A stretch of DNA of 64,000 nt from assembly GCF_950295315.1 (NCBI RefSeq), contig NC_080175.1, positions 87,568,161 to 87,632,160 on the forward strand, read 5' to 3'. Positions 18,475 through 30,484 of this stretch are shown here, in pieces. The position numbers and the translations under genes are program-made. The notes under the pieces are model-generated. The model did not search any database and was not told where the DNA came from. It was given only the letters and a program-made list of their open reading frames with translations. The DNA comes from Erinaceus europaeus. Lineage: Eukaryota > Chordata > Mammalia > Eulipotyphla > Erinaceidae. Position 1 is the stretch's first letter. Each line of letters begins with the position of its first letter.

Positions 18475-18775
18475 CATTTTTTTTATCTTTTTTAAATTTG
18501 CTTTTTTTCCCTTTCGTTGCCCTTTTTAAAAAAAAATTGTGTTGTAGTTAGTATTGTTATTGATGTCATCGTTGTTGGATAGAACAGAGAGAAAAGGAGA
18601 GAGGTGGCGAAGCCAGAGGGGGGGAGAGAAAGATAGACACCTGCAGACCTGCTTCACTGCCTGTGAAGGGACCCCTTGCAGGTGGGGAGCCAGGGCCTGG
18701 AACTGGAATCCTTACACAGGTCCTTGCACTTTGGGCCACGTGTGTTTAACCTGCTATGCTACTGCATGACCCCCT
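18475..18775 (-). mobile_element. Main SINE, antisense, full-length
   Basis: Flanked by GTTCTGCATTTT at 18463-18474 and 18776-18787. Contains 'GGATAGAACAGAGAGAAAAGG', 'CACCTGCAGACCTGCTTCACTGCC' and an inverted head 'CTGCTATGCTACTGCATGACCCCC'. Confidence 0.93.
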
Positions 18776-18806
18776 GTTCTGCATTTTTTAAGAGCCATGG
18801 AGATAG

Positions 18807-19101
18807 AGGAATCTGGCAGTAGCACAGCGGGTTAAGCGCTGGTGGCGCAAAGCACAAAGACCGGCATGAGGATCAAGGTTCAAGCCCCTGGCTCCCCACC
18901 TGCAGGGGAGTCACTTCAGAGATGGTGAAGTAGGTCTGCAGGTGTCTGTCTTTCTCTCCCCCTCTCTGTCCTCCCCTTCTCTCTCCATTTTCTCTCTGTC
19001 CTATCCAACAACGATGACATCAACAACAATAACTACAACAATAAAAAAAACAAGGGCAACAAAAGGGAATGAATAAATAGAATTAAAAAATTAAAAAAAA
19101 A
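18807..19101 (+). mobile_element. Main SINE, sense, inserted in SINE-2
   Basis: Full-length with A and B box-like sequences and an AAC-triplet tail, flanked by the 16-bp near-perfect duplication AGAGCCATGGAGATAG / AGAGCCATAGAGATAG. Confidence 0.95.
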
Positions 19102-19122
19102 AGAGCCATAGAGATAGCTTTA

Positions 19123-19260
19123 AAACTTGACTCTCATAAGGCAAAGCACATCTTCATATCTACACTATAGGCATGCTATGGTGTAAGCGATTTAAAGGAA
19201 AATGCATTCTAGATTCTAAAGGAAAGAATTGACACCATCATTACACTTTTCATGTTCCTA
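19123..19260. repeat. Short local duplication, unit 2
   Basis: Second copy of 17905-18039, here embedded inside a SINE-2 element. It ends exactly where SINE-2 sequence resumes. Confidence 0.92.
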
Positions 19261-19804
19261 CGCAAGACTTTGATGCCTGAGGCTCTGAGGCCCCAGGTGT
19301 AATCGCAGACATCACGATTAAACAGAGCTGAATAGTGCTCTGGTGAAAATAATAATAGTAATCATTAGCACTGTTTTTATAAACAGGCAGGTAAATATGA
19401 GAAGTACCTTAACTACATGTCTTATTTCGTAGTCTTTAAATGTTTTGTCTCAAGACTAGTTCTGTAACATACATTTATGTCTAGGATTATGAAACTAAAC
19501 CTTGAGTAACAAATACTGTTATAATAATAACAGTAAAACAATTTCAAACATGAGGATACTGAATAAGAGGGAACATGAGATACAGAATGAAAAATAGATG
19601 TAGTAAATATTAAAGATTCTAAAAATGCCTACAAATGGAAGAATGAACATACAATTGCTTTTAACTCTTTTTTAAAGTAAAGAGATCCACTTTCCTACGC
19701 AGAATCATTTTGTAGGTCAATATACTCATCCCAGAAGTATGAAACTATTGTCACAACAAACTACGTCAGTTGTATGCTTGGTCTCACTCTCCTTACAAAA
19801 ATCT

Positions 19805-19945
19805 CAGTGGGCTAAAAAATAGGAAAGCTATTGCGGGGGTGAGGGGAGTGGGGTGGGATATGGAGTTCTGGTGGTGGGAATTCTGTGGAATTGTACCCCT
19901 CTTATCCTATGGTCTTGTCAGTGTTTCCATTTTATAAATAAAAAT
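19805..19945 (+). mobile_element. L1 beta 3'-end fragment
   Basis: 'GGAAAGCTATTGCGGGGG', 'GGGATATGGAGTTCTGGTGG', 'CCCCTCTTATCCTATGGTC' and 'GTGTTTCCATTTTATAAATAAAAATTT', a strongly 5'-truncated copy. Confidence 0.85.
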
Positions 19946-19999
19946 TTAAAAAAGAAGAAGAGGAAGAAGAAGGCAGGAGGAGGAGGAGAGAAGGGGCCA

Positions 20000-20260
20000 G
20001 GCAGGTTAAACACATGTAATATGAAGTGCAAGAACCCATGTAAGGATCCCCAGGTCCAAGCAGGGAAACAAGTCTGCAGGTGTCTGTTTTTCTCTTTCCC
20101 TATCTTCCTCTACCTGCTCAATTTCTCTCTGTCCTGTCCAATTAAAACAGAAAAAAAAAAAAAAAGGAAAAAAGAAAGGCAACTAGGAGCAGTGGATTTG
20201 AAAGTGCAGGCAAAGAACCCCAGTGATAACCCTGAGGGAAAAACAAAAAATAGAGGTGGA
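20000..20260 (+). mobile_element. SINE, sense, long 3' variant, degraded head
   Basis: 'GGGCCAGGCAGGTTAAACACATGTAATATGAAGTGCAAG', a deleted middle, 'AACAAGTCTGCAGGTGTCTG', a pyrimidine body, and the 3' extension 'CAACTAGGAGCAGTGGATTTG...CAGTGATAACCCTGAGGG'. Confidence 0.8.
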
Positions 20261-20409
20261 TATATTTCTACTTAATTCATGACCAGTACTATAAATTGGG
20301 CTTTAGATCACTAATTATGTTCATTTATATTTGTCTTTACAAAGAAACTCCTGCTCATATGTTAAAGAAAAAAAAAAAGACATCTAAAGAAATAAAAATG
20401 TTCAACAAT

Positions 20410-20795
20410 TTGTTTGGCTCTGTATATTAACTGTCTTTTCAGCCACCAGGTTGCCATGATGCTGACCAGACTTCTCTGGGCAGATGACCTGACCCCACAA
20501 ATGTGTCCTGGAGCTCAGCTTCCCCAGAGCCCCACCTTACTAGGGAAAGAGAGAGGCAGGCTGGGAGTATGGATAGACCAGCCAACGCCCATGTTCATCG
20601 GGGAAGCAATTACAGAAGCCAGACCTTCCACCTTCTGTATCCCACAATGACCTTGGGTCCATACTCCCAGTGGGATAAAGAATAGGTAAGCTATCAGGGG
20701 AGGGGATGGGATAAGGAAATCTGGTAGTGGGAATTGTGTGGAGTTGTACCCCTCTTATCCTATGGTTTATTAATGTCTTCTTTTTTAAATAAATA
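20410..20795 (+). mobile_element. L1 beta 3' end, longer copy
   Basis: 'TTCAGCCACCAGGTTGCCATGATG', 'CTGGGCAGATGACCTGACC', 'CCCCAGAGCCCCACCTTACTAGGG' and the full terminal block, with an AATAAATAAAAAA tail. It extends 5' far enough to align with 16300-16400 of the longer copy. Confidence 0.87.
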
Positions 20796-20879
20796 AAAAA
20801 ATAAGAAGAAAAAAAAGAAATAAAATATCTTGGTAAATTCCTTGGTAGAAAAACAAACAAACAAAAAAACCAACAAAAA

Positions 20880-22790
20880 TTCCCTGTTTGAAAATTGAAA
20901 AGTCTACTGTTTCAATGATTTTCAAGCGTCCATTAATATTCTTTCCAATTTTTGGTGTTTTACACAGAATTTTAATTTGTATCCTGACTCATTCACAAAG
21001 GAAGTATGAAACATTGAAGTAAATTATATTTAACATAATATCCCCTATCTTAATAAAAGTGACATCATAATACATTTACTGCTTTAGAATCCTCCATTCT
21101 CTTCTTCTTTACTCTCCTTTTCTAGTTTTTGTTATGTAGTCACAAAGTTATCATAAAGTGACATGAAGATGGTATTAAAAAAATAAAGACAAGAATTCAG
21201 AGTAAATGGTGTAGGAATCCTGCTTGAATACCTTTGAAACTTGTTCACAAATAAGGAGACTTTATTTTTATTGAGCTAAATATATTGTCAAAATCTAAAA
21301 GTTTATTCATATTGACAGTGTGAATTATTTTCTAAGTTCAGTAATTTTGATGCCTGTCTTGATTTGTAAATCATCATATAGCTGCTTAACCATGCACAGG
21401 ATATTATGTGCATTGTAAAATGATCTGTAAATGATTTCTTGTACTGCTATTCTTAATGAGAGAATACAAAGTTACTCAGAGAGCCACTATTGTGAAACAA
21501 ATCATTTCTCTGCTGACCTCCAGCAATCTGTGCTCTCATCTGAGGTGATAAAACATAAACTCATGCTTTGAGAAGTTTCATGACTTAAACAGTTACCACT
21601 CCCATTGTAGTTGTACAGAATTTTACAATCTATTTATACTGTGTGAGATCAGTCTGCACAATAGTGTCAGTTAGGATTTTCTTAATAGGCTCCAAATAGA
21701 GCTTTTCCAATACAAATCAACTTAGTGTAGAAAACTAAGGTCAACTTAAGCCCTGGAAACCTTTAGAAGACACTGTTACTACTGCTTAAATAATGAGGAT
21801 TATTTTGACTTGAGGATTACAAAGTCATGGAAGTTGAGAAAACAAACAAAGTAACAACAACAACAACAAACAAAACCACATCCTCTTTTGTCTTTTTCTG
21901 AATTAAAGAAGCAATCACTGCTGCTCTTTTGGTCACTTAAAATACTCTAGTTTGAAAGTTATCTTTCAGTTTTTGGTTTATCCTTAAACAAGTTCCTTAC
22001 AATTTAAGAAGCTCACTTTTCCACTCTGAGTAAAGATGATGTCATCCTCTCCTAATGTGAAATCCTTTCTTCTTTATTCCCTTTAAATCTACATATTTCC
22101 TGTCTTTGTAACATCTGTCTTAGAATTCACAACCCTGCAAATTCTATGTGTGCTATTAAATTTTAGATGATCTCCTATGTATCTGTCCAATATTAGTTTA
22201 TCCAGCTTCAGAAAAACTAAGGTATTGTAAAAAGAATTTTTCAATGTGATTTGAAAATTGTATGAGCCTTTAAGCTTATCTTAAAATTTATGAAGAGTAT
22301 TCATATTATGGTAGCTGTTTAACATTAGCTTTAAAGTATGTGAATAAATTCAATATATATAAATATATGATGTGCAATTCTGTACATACTAGGCAGATTT
22401 TAGGGCTTATCCTGGGCTTTAAGCTTTATTAAATATGAAAAATAAAAATATTTAAATATATTATCTGAATACATTTAAATATAAAATGTTTTAAATATTT
22501 AAATCTCACATACTTGGCTATTAATATAAATTTAAGTACCAAGTTTTTAAATATGAAATTATTCTTTTAAATAAAAATTAATGAAAGGACAAAATGAAAT
22601 ATGTATTCATAGTGTAGATACCAAGCCTCAGTGATAACCCTGGTCGCAATTAAAAAAAATGTTGAAATCATCAAGCACACTGACAATTATATATGTCTAT
22701 GTATGTGCACATGCGCTTAGTCATATATATGAGTTTTCATAGGTAAAACATTGGTATAGTTTGTCCAATTAAGGACTGTTATAATTATTG
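20880..22790. other. Repeat-poor unassigned stretch
   Basis: Almost 2 kb without a recognisable SINE or LINE in a window where these normally occur every few hundred bases. 22430-22570 is very AT-rich (ATTTAAATA repeats). No reading frame looks coding. Confidence 0.6.
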
Positions 22791-22810
22791 GAATGGCTTG
22801 CTCTTTTTTT

Positions 22811-23083
22811 TATTATTATTTATTTTCCCTTTTGTTGCCCTTGTTGTTTTATTGTTGTTGTAGTTATTATTGTTGTTGTCATTGTTGGATAGGACAGAGA
22901 GAAATGGAGAGAGGAGGGGAAGACAGAGGGGAAGAGAAAGACAGACACCTGCAGACCTGCTTCACCACTTGTGAAGCGACTCCCCTGCAGGTGGGGAGCC
23001 AGGGGCTGGAACCGGGATCCTTAAGCTGGTCCTTACGCTTTGCGCCATGTGCGCTTAACCCGCTGTGCTACCGCCCAAGCTTC
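22811..23083 (-). mobile_element. Main SINE, antisense, young copy
   Basis: Flanked by GGCTTGCTCTTTTTTT at 22795-22810 and 23084-23099. Complete, from tail 'TATTTTCCCTTTTGTTGCCC' to inverted head 'CCCGCTGTGCTACCGCCC'. Confidence 0.95.
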
Positions 23084-23314
23084 GGCTTGCTCTTTTTTTA
23101 CTTTACATGTAAAAACATAGCAAAACCAGTGGTAGTTTGGATTAAAAAAGTAAGATCATCAGAATTCATCAAACATACTGAGTGTAAGTCACCACTTCCT
23201 CTACCAAAAATCAAGAACACAGTTGTAGAATTCCCTTTAAATGAGATAGCCTTGTCTGACTTTCCTCATGAAGTCCTCAGGTCCAAATAAAGAAAGGAAG
23301 AGAGCAAGTGCTTT

Positions 23315-23440
23315 TCAGAAGAGTGAGACAGCATAGTGATTATGCAAATGGCTTTCATATCTGAGCTGCGGAGCTCCCAAGTTCAATCCCTAGCACAACG
23401 TTAAATCAGAGCTGAGAAATGTTCTGGCAAAAAAAAAAAA
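23315..23440 (+). mobile_element. SINE-2, sense
   Basis: 'AGAGTGAGACAGCATAGTGATTATGCAAATGG', 'CCCAAGTTCAATCCCTAGCAC' and 'TCAGAGCTGAGAAATGTTCTGG', then poly(A). Confidence 0.8.
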
Positions 23441-23621
23441 AAAGTAAATAAATAGTAAATATTTATTTAAAAAAAATATTTTCAGAGTGAATTATAAGTC
23501 ATGTGTATTTCTGATATTTGATAAAGTCTACTTGTCACCAATTTACTTTTAATGTCAAGTCAAATGACATAGTACTGGGATTCAATTTACTTCTGTTTCC
23601 TAATCATTTTTCATGTATCTA

Positions 23622-23624
23622 TAC

Positions 23625-23671
<47 letters not shown>

Positions 23672-23721
23672 CCAGCAGTGTGACTTTACTTATCCAGGTT
23701 GAATTTCAGACAGAAAGAGGC

Positions 23722-23759
<38 letters not shown>

Positions 23760-23760
23760 G
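23622..23760. repeat. (TATC)n and (GACA)n microsatellites
   Basis: TATC units at about 23622-23672 and GACA units at about 23728-23758, separated by 55 bp. The purine block precedes 'GAGGGAGAGAAAAACACTGCAC', possibly an old antisense SINE-2. Confidence 0.92.
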
Positions 23761-23899
23761 TCTAGACAGAGGGAGAGAAAAACACTGCACTAGAACTTTC
23801 TCCAGTACTATAGGAACTTTGCTCAAACCTTGTCTTTTACATGGCCAAACAGACGCCTTCTCACATAAGCTATCTTGCCAGACCTTATAACTGTTTTAT

Positions 23900-25818
23900 C
23901 ATTAATGAGTCAGTTATACATTTACACTACCATCCCATCACCTGTAAATAAGATGTTTGGATAATTAATAGTCAAAGTCCTTTGTATTTTTAATGGTGTT
24001 AAGCATTCTATAACTGATAAGTATTTAATATATTCTTTTTGGACTTCTTGTCCCACTGATCCTGCTAAATTGAAAAAAAAAATGATACGAAAAACTGTAA
24101 GCTATCCATTAACATACATCTACAGTTTAAAAGTAAACTTGTATTTATATCAACTCTTCACCACAAGAACAAGTCCATATATCATGAGCTGCAAAAGAGA
24201 GGTTCTTTGATTTGCTCAAATAAAAAAAGACCACAGGGTTTAGAAAAGAAGTTCCAAAATGATAGTTAAATAAAAATGTAAGACTGATTTAGTAGGTAAG
24301 AATGTATAGACATAGCACTGAACATTTTGGGGAAGGCTCATATTAAACTCCCATGGAGTGAAATAACATGACCAAAAGGACTCAAACGGTCTGTTAACAC
24401 CAGCGTGAGTCATATAAATGTTTCCAGTTTCAAGTCTCCAATCTGGGTTCTCTTGCTATGTCTTTCGTGTGTGATCTATCTAAATAGTAGTTTATATTCC
24501 TGATGACTCTCATCTTACTGATGTTAACTGTAAGTTGTTTTGTCCTTCTGTGTGTTTCTTAGTTAACTAGATTCCGGTGTCAGGAAATGTATTCTACAGA
24601 TGCGAGCATGTCATTAACAAAATACTTAACATGTGCTAATACTGACCCCTTGAGACACTTCCTGTAGCTCTCCACTTAGAGGCCTTGCATTTATTGAATA
24701 TGCTTATTCTTTTTTTTTTTTTTTTTTATAAAACCAGGTTTTCTTCCAAGCCTTTATCAAATTAATTTAAAGGGACCTAATATATAGAGCTGCCAAATGC
24801 CTTTCTCAGACCAAAGTAGACAGTCTCCCTTCATGACTTTTATCTCCTATGTTTGGAGATATGACAAAGAAAGCTATTACAATGTGTGACGTGACCTACT
24901 TTCAATAATTTAACATTAGCCACTTATTTTATTAGACACCTTTCTCCCCCACATGTTCACATTTGGACTCTTAATTATATGCTCAGCCAAAGACTTCTAA
25001 AATATGAAGACTATTTAGGAAGCAAGAAAATAAAGCTCTTCAGACGTTTCAAGATGCAAAAAATAAAGACAAAAGGAGGCAAAATACTATTGCAATTCTA
25101 AAAAGAATTTGCCTCCTTATAACCTTCAGCCCTAAAATTGTCTGTAAGATCCTAGGTTATTTCTAATTTTAGCCTCCCAATTATATTCTACAGATTCCCG
25201 ACAACCAGGACAGCATCTCTCTGCTTTCTCTTATTATTATTCTGATTGTTTAATGCTTCACAAATGGGAACTCTGGGAGTCAAGACTTCCTTTTTTTTTT
25301 TTTCTTCCCTTGAAACCTCTAAATAATTAATTACACTGCCGAGCTCTCACTGCCGCAAACTTTTCCTTCATCTTGGCCAGGGTAGCACACATTTATCCTT
25401 AGGCAAAGCCAAGGGCTAAAACACTTTCATAGTAGCTAAACATCTTAGACTATAGCATGCTATCTCTTAGGTCATAACATGAAATCACTCAAACTCAGTC
25501 AAAGAAGGTGAAATCAGTAGAGCTTTCGGATAAATGTAGGGATTAAATGGGAGTTCCAAGAAAGCTGTCAGCAACTTGAAATCCAAATCACTTGTGATTT
25601 ATGAAGGCAGCACACATTTATTTTAATAGTGCCACAGAGATTGAGGCCTTCAGGCCCACGGAACACATCATTTCAAGTGTTCTATGACAGCAGAGATAGA
25701 TGGTGGTTTCTTTGTTGCCCCCTCCCCATCTGAGAAATGTTTATGATCCTTTCCAGTATATATATATATGTTGTAAGATTCTGATAGTCTCCAAATCTTT
25801 ACTCTCTCTCCCCTCCTC

Positions 25819-25820
<2 letters not shown>
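23900..25820. other. Repeat-poor unassigned stretch
   Basis: Apart from poly(T) runs near 24711 and 25291 I see no SINE, LINE or RNA gene. 25330-25660 has mixed composition with few low-complexity runs and could be conserved non-coding DNA, but no frame looks coding. Confidence 0.55.

Positions 25821-25821
<1 letters not shown>

Positions 25822-25888
<67 letters not shown>
25822..25888. repeat. (TG)n(CA)n self-complementary microsatellite
   Basis: About 19 TG units directly followed by about 14 CA units. One strand can pair with itself over the CA length, so this is both a microsatellite and a long hairpin. Confidence 0.95.
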
Positions 25889-25889
<1 letters not shown>

Positions 25890-26744
25890 TGGTTGAAGGT
25901 AAATACTTAAGGGCCTCTTTTGCTAGGATTTCCCACAAGACAGTCACAAAGCTCCTGTGGAATAGTCTACTTCCTTTCTCAATGGTAGAGAATTATCAGT
26001 AACACTGCAGGACTACTTGCTAAACCAGAAGAGATATGTGAGGCATTTGAGTGGCAATGCCCTTTGGGCAGGCCATAGAGCCACAGCAAAGACACCAGGG
26101 AGAAGGTAGTTTTTGAGCCTATGTTCTCTCTAGCCTGTGGTTAGACAAAAGGGTTTGTTTTTCAGCAGCGTCTTAATCTTCCCAAGCAGAATTAAATGTG
26201 TTTTTTTTTTCATAACAGTCAATACTTTATGTACTGTATGCTGTTCTGCAGAACAAAGATAAGCTGTTTGGTCTAACTTTAAAAGAATGCACAAAGCTCT
26301 AGTAAGCACACACCTACCAGACTCTAAGAGTTTACTCTTGAATATTTGTAAAAGCACAAAAACCAAACAAATGGAAATAAGCCAATTCACTAGGTGAAAA
26401 CACAGAAGCTCCAGGGATTCGGTCTTTCAGTAAAGCAATCACTTAGAGAATATGTTGGGAGAGGGTGTGAATTAATTTATCAATGTCATCCACTCTCTTG
26501 TATGCACTTTTTTTCCTTCCAATCAGGACACAGTGAATTCTCTTATTCCATCTCTAATTGTCCGTTGAGCACCACATAGTGGTAAGTCACCATAAAGTAT
26601 GTCATTCCTTCAGCCACACATGTGTACTATGAAGTAGGAACCATTTTACCAATAAAGGAACAAACTCTTAAATAAGCAACAAAACAAAAAACCAAACTAA
26701 CCAGCCAAACTAACAAAAAAAACAAACAAACAAACAAACAAAAA

Positions 26745-26850
26745 AACACAATGAGATACTGATCTCTGAGAATATCAGATGTTAGAAGATGGACACACCA
26801 ACCAGTGTTGGAGAGGCTGTGGGGGAGAAAGAGTCTCTCTTCTCTTGCTA
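26745..26850 (+). mobile_element. Diverged L1 ORF2 fragment
   Basis: 'CACAATGAGATACTGAT', 'CACCAACCAGTGTTGGAGAGGCTGTGGGGGAGAAAGAG' resembles the late ORF2 stretch at 40470-40570 (GAGATACCACC... GGAGAGGCTATGGGGACGG). Short and old. Confidence 0.5.
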
Positions 26851-26869
26851 TTCCTTTTTATTTCTATCA

Positions 26870-27125
26870 TTTTATATCTGAAAAAATCAGCTTGGAGCAG
26901 TGAAACCTCGACAAAAAAGAGTGAAGGAAGCTGAGCAATATTGCTCCCAGTTGAGCAAACATGTCACCAGGCTCAGTAACTAGGATTTGAATTCCCACAT
27001 CCCACTTAATAGGGGGAAAGACAGATGATAGGCAAAGCAGATCTATAGGTTTCTTTCCCTCTCCCTCTTTAACTACCCTCTCCTCTCAATATCTGTCTGT
27101 CCTACCTAATGATGAAAGAAAATAG
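26870..27125 (+). mobile_element. Old SINE, sense
   Basis: 'GTTGAGCAAACATGTCACC', 'GGATTTGAATTCCCACATCCCAC', 'GGGGGAAAGACAG' and 'CTCAATATCTGTCTGTCCTACC' follow main-SINE order, diverged. The 'AATCAGCTTGGAGCAGTGAAACC' at its start is probably the 3' end of another old SINE, as at 34500. Confidence 0.55.
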
Positions 27126-27129
27126 TGTA

Positions 27130-28625
27130 ACATTTTAAACTTAAATAAATGGCAGAGGATAGACTATAAATCAGAAGTGCTAACAGAAATCAAACTCATA
27201 AACAAAGCATGGCAATGTATTCTCTTGTCCACATAAGATCCAGCTGTCATTATTCCTGACACTGAATTATATTGGGCAGCTATTAGCTTATTTCTGATGG
27301 ATGGCTTATTCTAAAAGTCAACCTAAGAGTGTGGAGATGACTGTAACATTCACACTAACAGTGTAAGTGAAGTTTGTAATGTTTATCCAAAGACCATTTT
27401 AGTCATGATCATTATGATCTCTACAGAAGTCCAAATAGTACATAATACGTTGGATAAAGTACAACTTCAACTTTATGGTTGATCGTTGCTGTAGATTTTT
27501 ACAAAGACTTGAAACATTACTTCTTATCTTAAAGTCAGAGAACTTTTGAAGAAATCAGACACAAAATAAGCCAGTGTTGGGTTTGACAAGTACAACTGAG
27601 GGATCCTGATTACTAGGTCACTCTTCTTTCCACAGTATCAGACAGCTTTCAGACCAAAAAAATAGAACAAGTCTTGATGAATTATTAAATGTTGCAAGTG
27701 GATTTTCAATATGTAATTACAGCTTAAGCTCTGATTTAATTATTTGGATAATTCACTTCATATTTTCTTGGTTAATTGCTGTCATCCATCGCACTGTATA
27801 ATTCAAACAATCATAAATAGCAGTTTGAATTTTATGAAATCACCATGCTAAAATTTCCAAGTGCTTAGCACTGAACAAATATTTGTGAGGAACTATCCAT
27901 TTGCTGGAAATTTTATTATAGATCTACCATCACTAGTTGAAAAAGAATGCTTTTAAATAAAATTTTATATTTATAACTTAGCTCATTTAACTTAATTTTG
28001 TAAATTATGTACTTGATATAAATCTAAATAACATATATATTACAAAATATACTTAGATGTTTTTGAATTTCTATCTCCAGACTTTTTTAAACATCAGAAA
28101 AATAAAATACCTTAATTTTATCAAATAAAATGCTTACAAAATATAAGATTACAAATATAAGCTTACAAAAGCTTAAATACATAAAGAGCAAATACTTGAT
28201 ATACATAATATAAAATGTAGAAAAATAAGATGTTAGCTGTATTTCCTTTCATAAATAGGCATCGAGTTTTGGTCTATACACCTCAGGGTTTTTTTTTAAT
28301 TAATTACTTTTTAAGTTATATAATACTCCATTTTTTTCTTTGACCTCATTTGACTTCCTCCATTTAACGATATGACCCATGCTTCACCATTACAAAATGA
28401 CAGCTATCACAGGTTAATGACCTAGTGAAAATAGCTGTCCTTTTAGTATTCTGTATTCTATGAATGAAGTGCAATTTATATAAACTCAAATTCAGTTTAA
28501 TATCACTTTCATTCCCTTTTTGATCTTTTTATTTCATTTATCTTCTTTCTGTATAATTTGTTACGAGTGTTCTTTTTTTACCCTGTGACCACAGACTATG
28601 CATTTGGTATGTTCTAGCTATTTTA
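27130..28625. other. Repeat-poor unassigned stretch
   Basis: No recognised repeat across about 1.5 kb. 27640-27960 is rich in ATTA/TAATTA-type homeodomain-like words. No coding frame seen. Confidence 0.5.
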
Positions 28626-28642
28626 CTCCCAGTTAATTTTTT

Positions 28643-28847
28643 TTTTTTTTTTTAGGACAGAGAGAAATGGAGAGAGGAGGGGAAGACAGAGAGGAGGAGA
28701 GAAAGATAGACACCTGCAGACCTGCTTCACCGCCTGTGAAGCGACTCCCCTGCAGGTGGGGAGCCGGGGTTCGAACCGGGATCCTTATGCCGGTCCTTGT
28801 GCTTTGCACCACCTGCGCTTAACCCGCTGCGCTACAGCCCGACTCCC
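28643..28847 (-). mobile_element. Main SINE, antisense, young copy
   Basis: Flanked by CCCAGTTAATTTT at 28628 and 28848. The body is short because the 3' AAC region is missing: 'GGACAGAGAGAAATGG' follows the T-run directly. The inverted head 'GCGCTACAGCCCGACTCC' places it in the 9606/61010 subfamily. Confidence 0.95.
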
Positions 28848-29417
28848 CCCAGTTAATTTTTAAAAGCAAAAGAAGAGCAAGATGGAGAAGAGTAAAAGAG
28901 ACAGAGACACAGAGAGACAGAGAGAGAAGGATGAAAACTTTCCTGCATCCGTTATCAAAAAGAAAGGAAGAGAGGAAAGTGACATGATTATTTGTTTTCA
29001 TTGTCTGAGTTCCATTTAAATAAAATTTGGATGATGCTATCAAAGAAGCAACTCAAAATGTAAAAAAAAAAAAAAAAAAAAAAAACTCAGCAAATTGTAG
29101 TATCTCCACAGGTGATTAATTGCCTTGAAAAATAAGAGATGTCAAGACTGACAAACAACAGGCCTACCCATGATTTGCTCAGCATGATGCTAGAATTTTG
29201 AAGAACATCCTTATCCAACCACTTTTTTGTCATGAAAAAAAAAAAAAAACACAGCAAAACACCAAGTTATAATGATATAAGCTCAAGCACAGGGGTACTT
29301 TAATGTGGGACACTCTTAAGTACTATCCCCATGCTTTGAGGTGATAAGGTTACATATTTTTTAAATAACCATGCCCATACCATTATTATATGTGCTATTC
29401 AATTAAAAGAAAGTAAA

Positions 29418-29565
29418 AGCTTTTTTTTTCTTTTTTTCTTGTGTGGTTAGCTGTTCTTATAGGAGAAAAAAACTTCTTCATTGTAGATGGCAAGTAAGGA
29501 CATAAACCCAGGTCCTTAAGCATGGTAATGTGTGCTTTCAACCAAGTGGTTCCTGGATTAACTGA
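29418..29565 (-). mobile_element. Old SINE, antisense
   Basis: T-run, 'GGCAAGTAAGGACATAAACCCAGGTCCTTAAGCATGGTAATGTG' and 'AACCAAGTGGTTCCTGG' match an eroded inverted head region. Confidence 0.55.
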
Positions 29566-30092
29566 AACTAGCTGACATATATCTATATAGTGCTTATATC
29601 TATAACTATAACTATATCTATATTATATCTACTCTATATCTATATCATCTATCTATCTAGTGCTCTCACCCCAAGATACAGATATCTGATATGTCAAGAC
29701 AAAGGTCCTGAAAAGTTCTGTGTCATCATCTCTATCTAATAAGACGAACATTTTGAATTTCTCTTCTTTTCTAAAAGGGTAGAGGTGAAAGGAAATTTGC
29801 TTTTAAGCATCTGGCTCTTACAATTCTGACCATTAAGCAACAAGTTCAACTCATATTTGAGATGTACATTGGGTGATCTGCTCAAGACTACTGCAAATAT
29901 TGGATGTGCCTACATAGGTGAAGCAAAAGACCTCACGAGTTGCAAAACATACATAACAACGGAATTAAATGATTGACAGAGGTTTCTTTCTCTATACCAG
30001 AAAAGAACATTCCTGTTTAGTATGACTTGGTAGGTTATTCTGCGGGTAAAGGTGTGCGAAAAAGTGGCCAGATGAAAAAGAACTTATCAGGG

Positions 30093-30444
30093 GGCTGGGC
30101 AGTAGTGCACTGGGTTAAGCTCACATAGTCCTACATGCAAAGGATCCGGTTTGAGTCCCTGGCTCCCCACCTGCAAGGGGTCTGCTTCAGGAATGGTGAA
30201 GTAGATCTGCAGGTGTCTTTCTGTCCTCCTCTCTCTCTACCCTCCTCTCAATTTCTCTCTGTTCTATCAAATGAAAAGGAAAAGGAAAGAAAAGAAAGAG
30301 AAAGAAAAGGAAATAGAAAACAAATTAAACCCCCCAAAAGAAATTTAAGTTAAAAAAATAGAAAGAAAAAGACAAATGAAAGGCCACCAGAAGCAATGAA
30401 TTCTAGTGCTAGCCAGCACTGGCACGGAGCCCCAGAGACTGGTC

Positions 30445-30482
<38 letters not shown>

Positions 30483-30484
30483 CT
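30093..30484 (+). mobile_element. Main SINE, sense, long 3' variant with (CAA)n
   Basis: 'GGGGGCTGGGCAGTAGTGCACTGGGTTAAGC', 'GGATCCGGTTTGAGTCCC', 'CCCCACCTGCAAGGGG', pyrimidine body, a purine-rich expansion, then 'GCCACCAGAAGCAATGAATTC'. A (CAA)n run occupies 30443-30483. Confidence 0.88.

Larger units (their letters stand above)
18788..19370 (+). mobile_element. SINE-2 split by a SINE and by a templated insert
   Basis: The head 'AGAGCCATGGAGATAG' is at 18791-18806 and repeats at 19102-19117 as the duplication of the SINE at 18807. The SINE-2 body resumes at 19261 with 'CGCAAGACTTTGATGCCTGAGGCTCTGAGG' and ends near 'CTGAATAGTGCTCTGG'. Between head and body, where about ten bases are expected, lie about 140 bases copied from 17905-18039. 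Confidence 0.75.
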
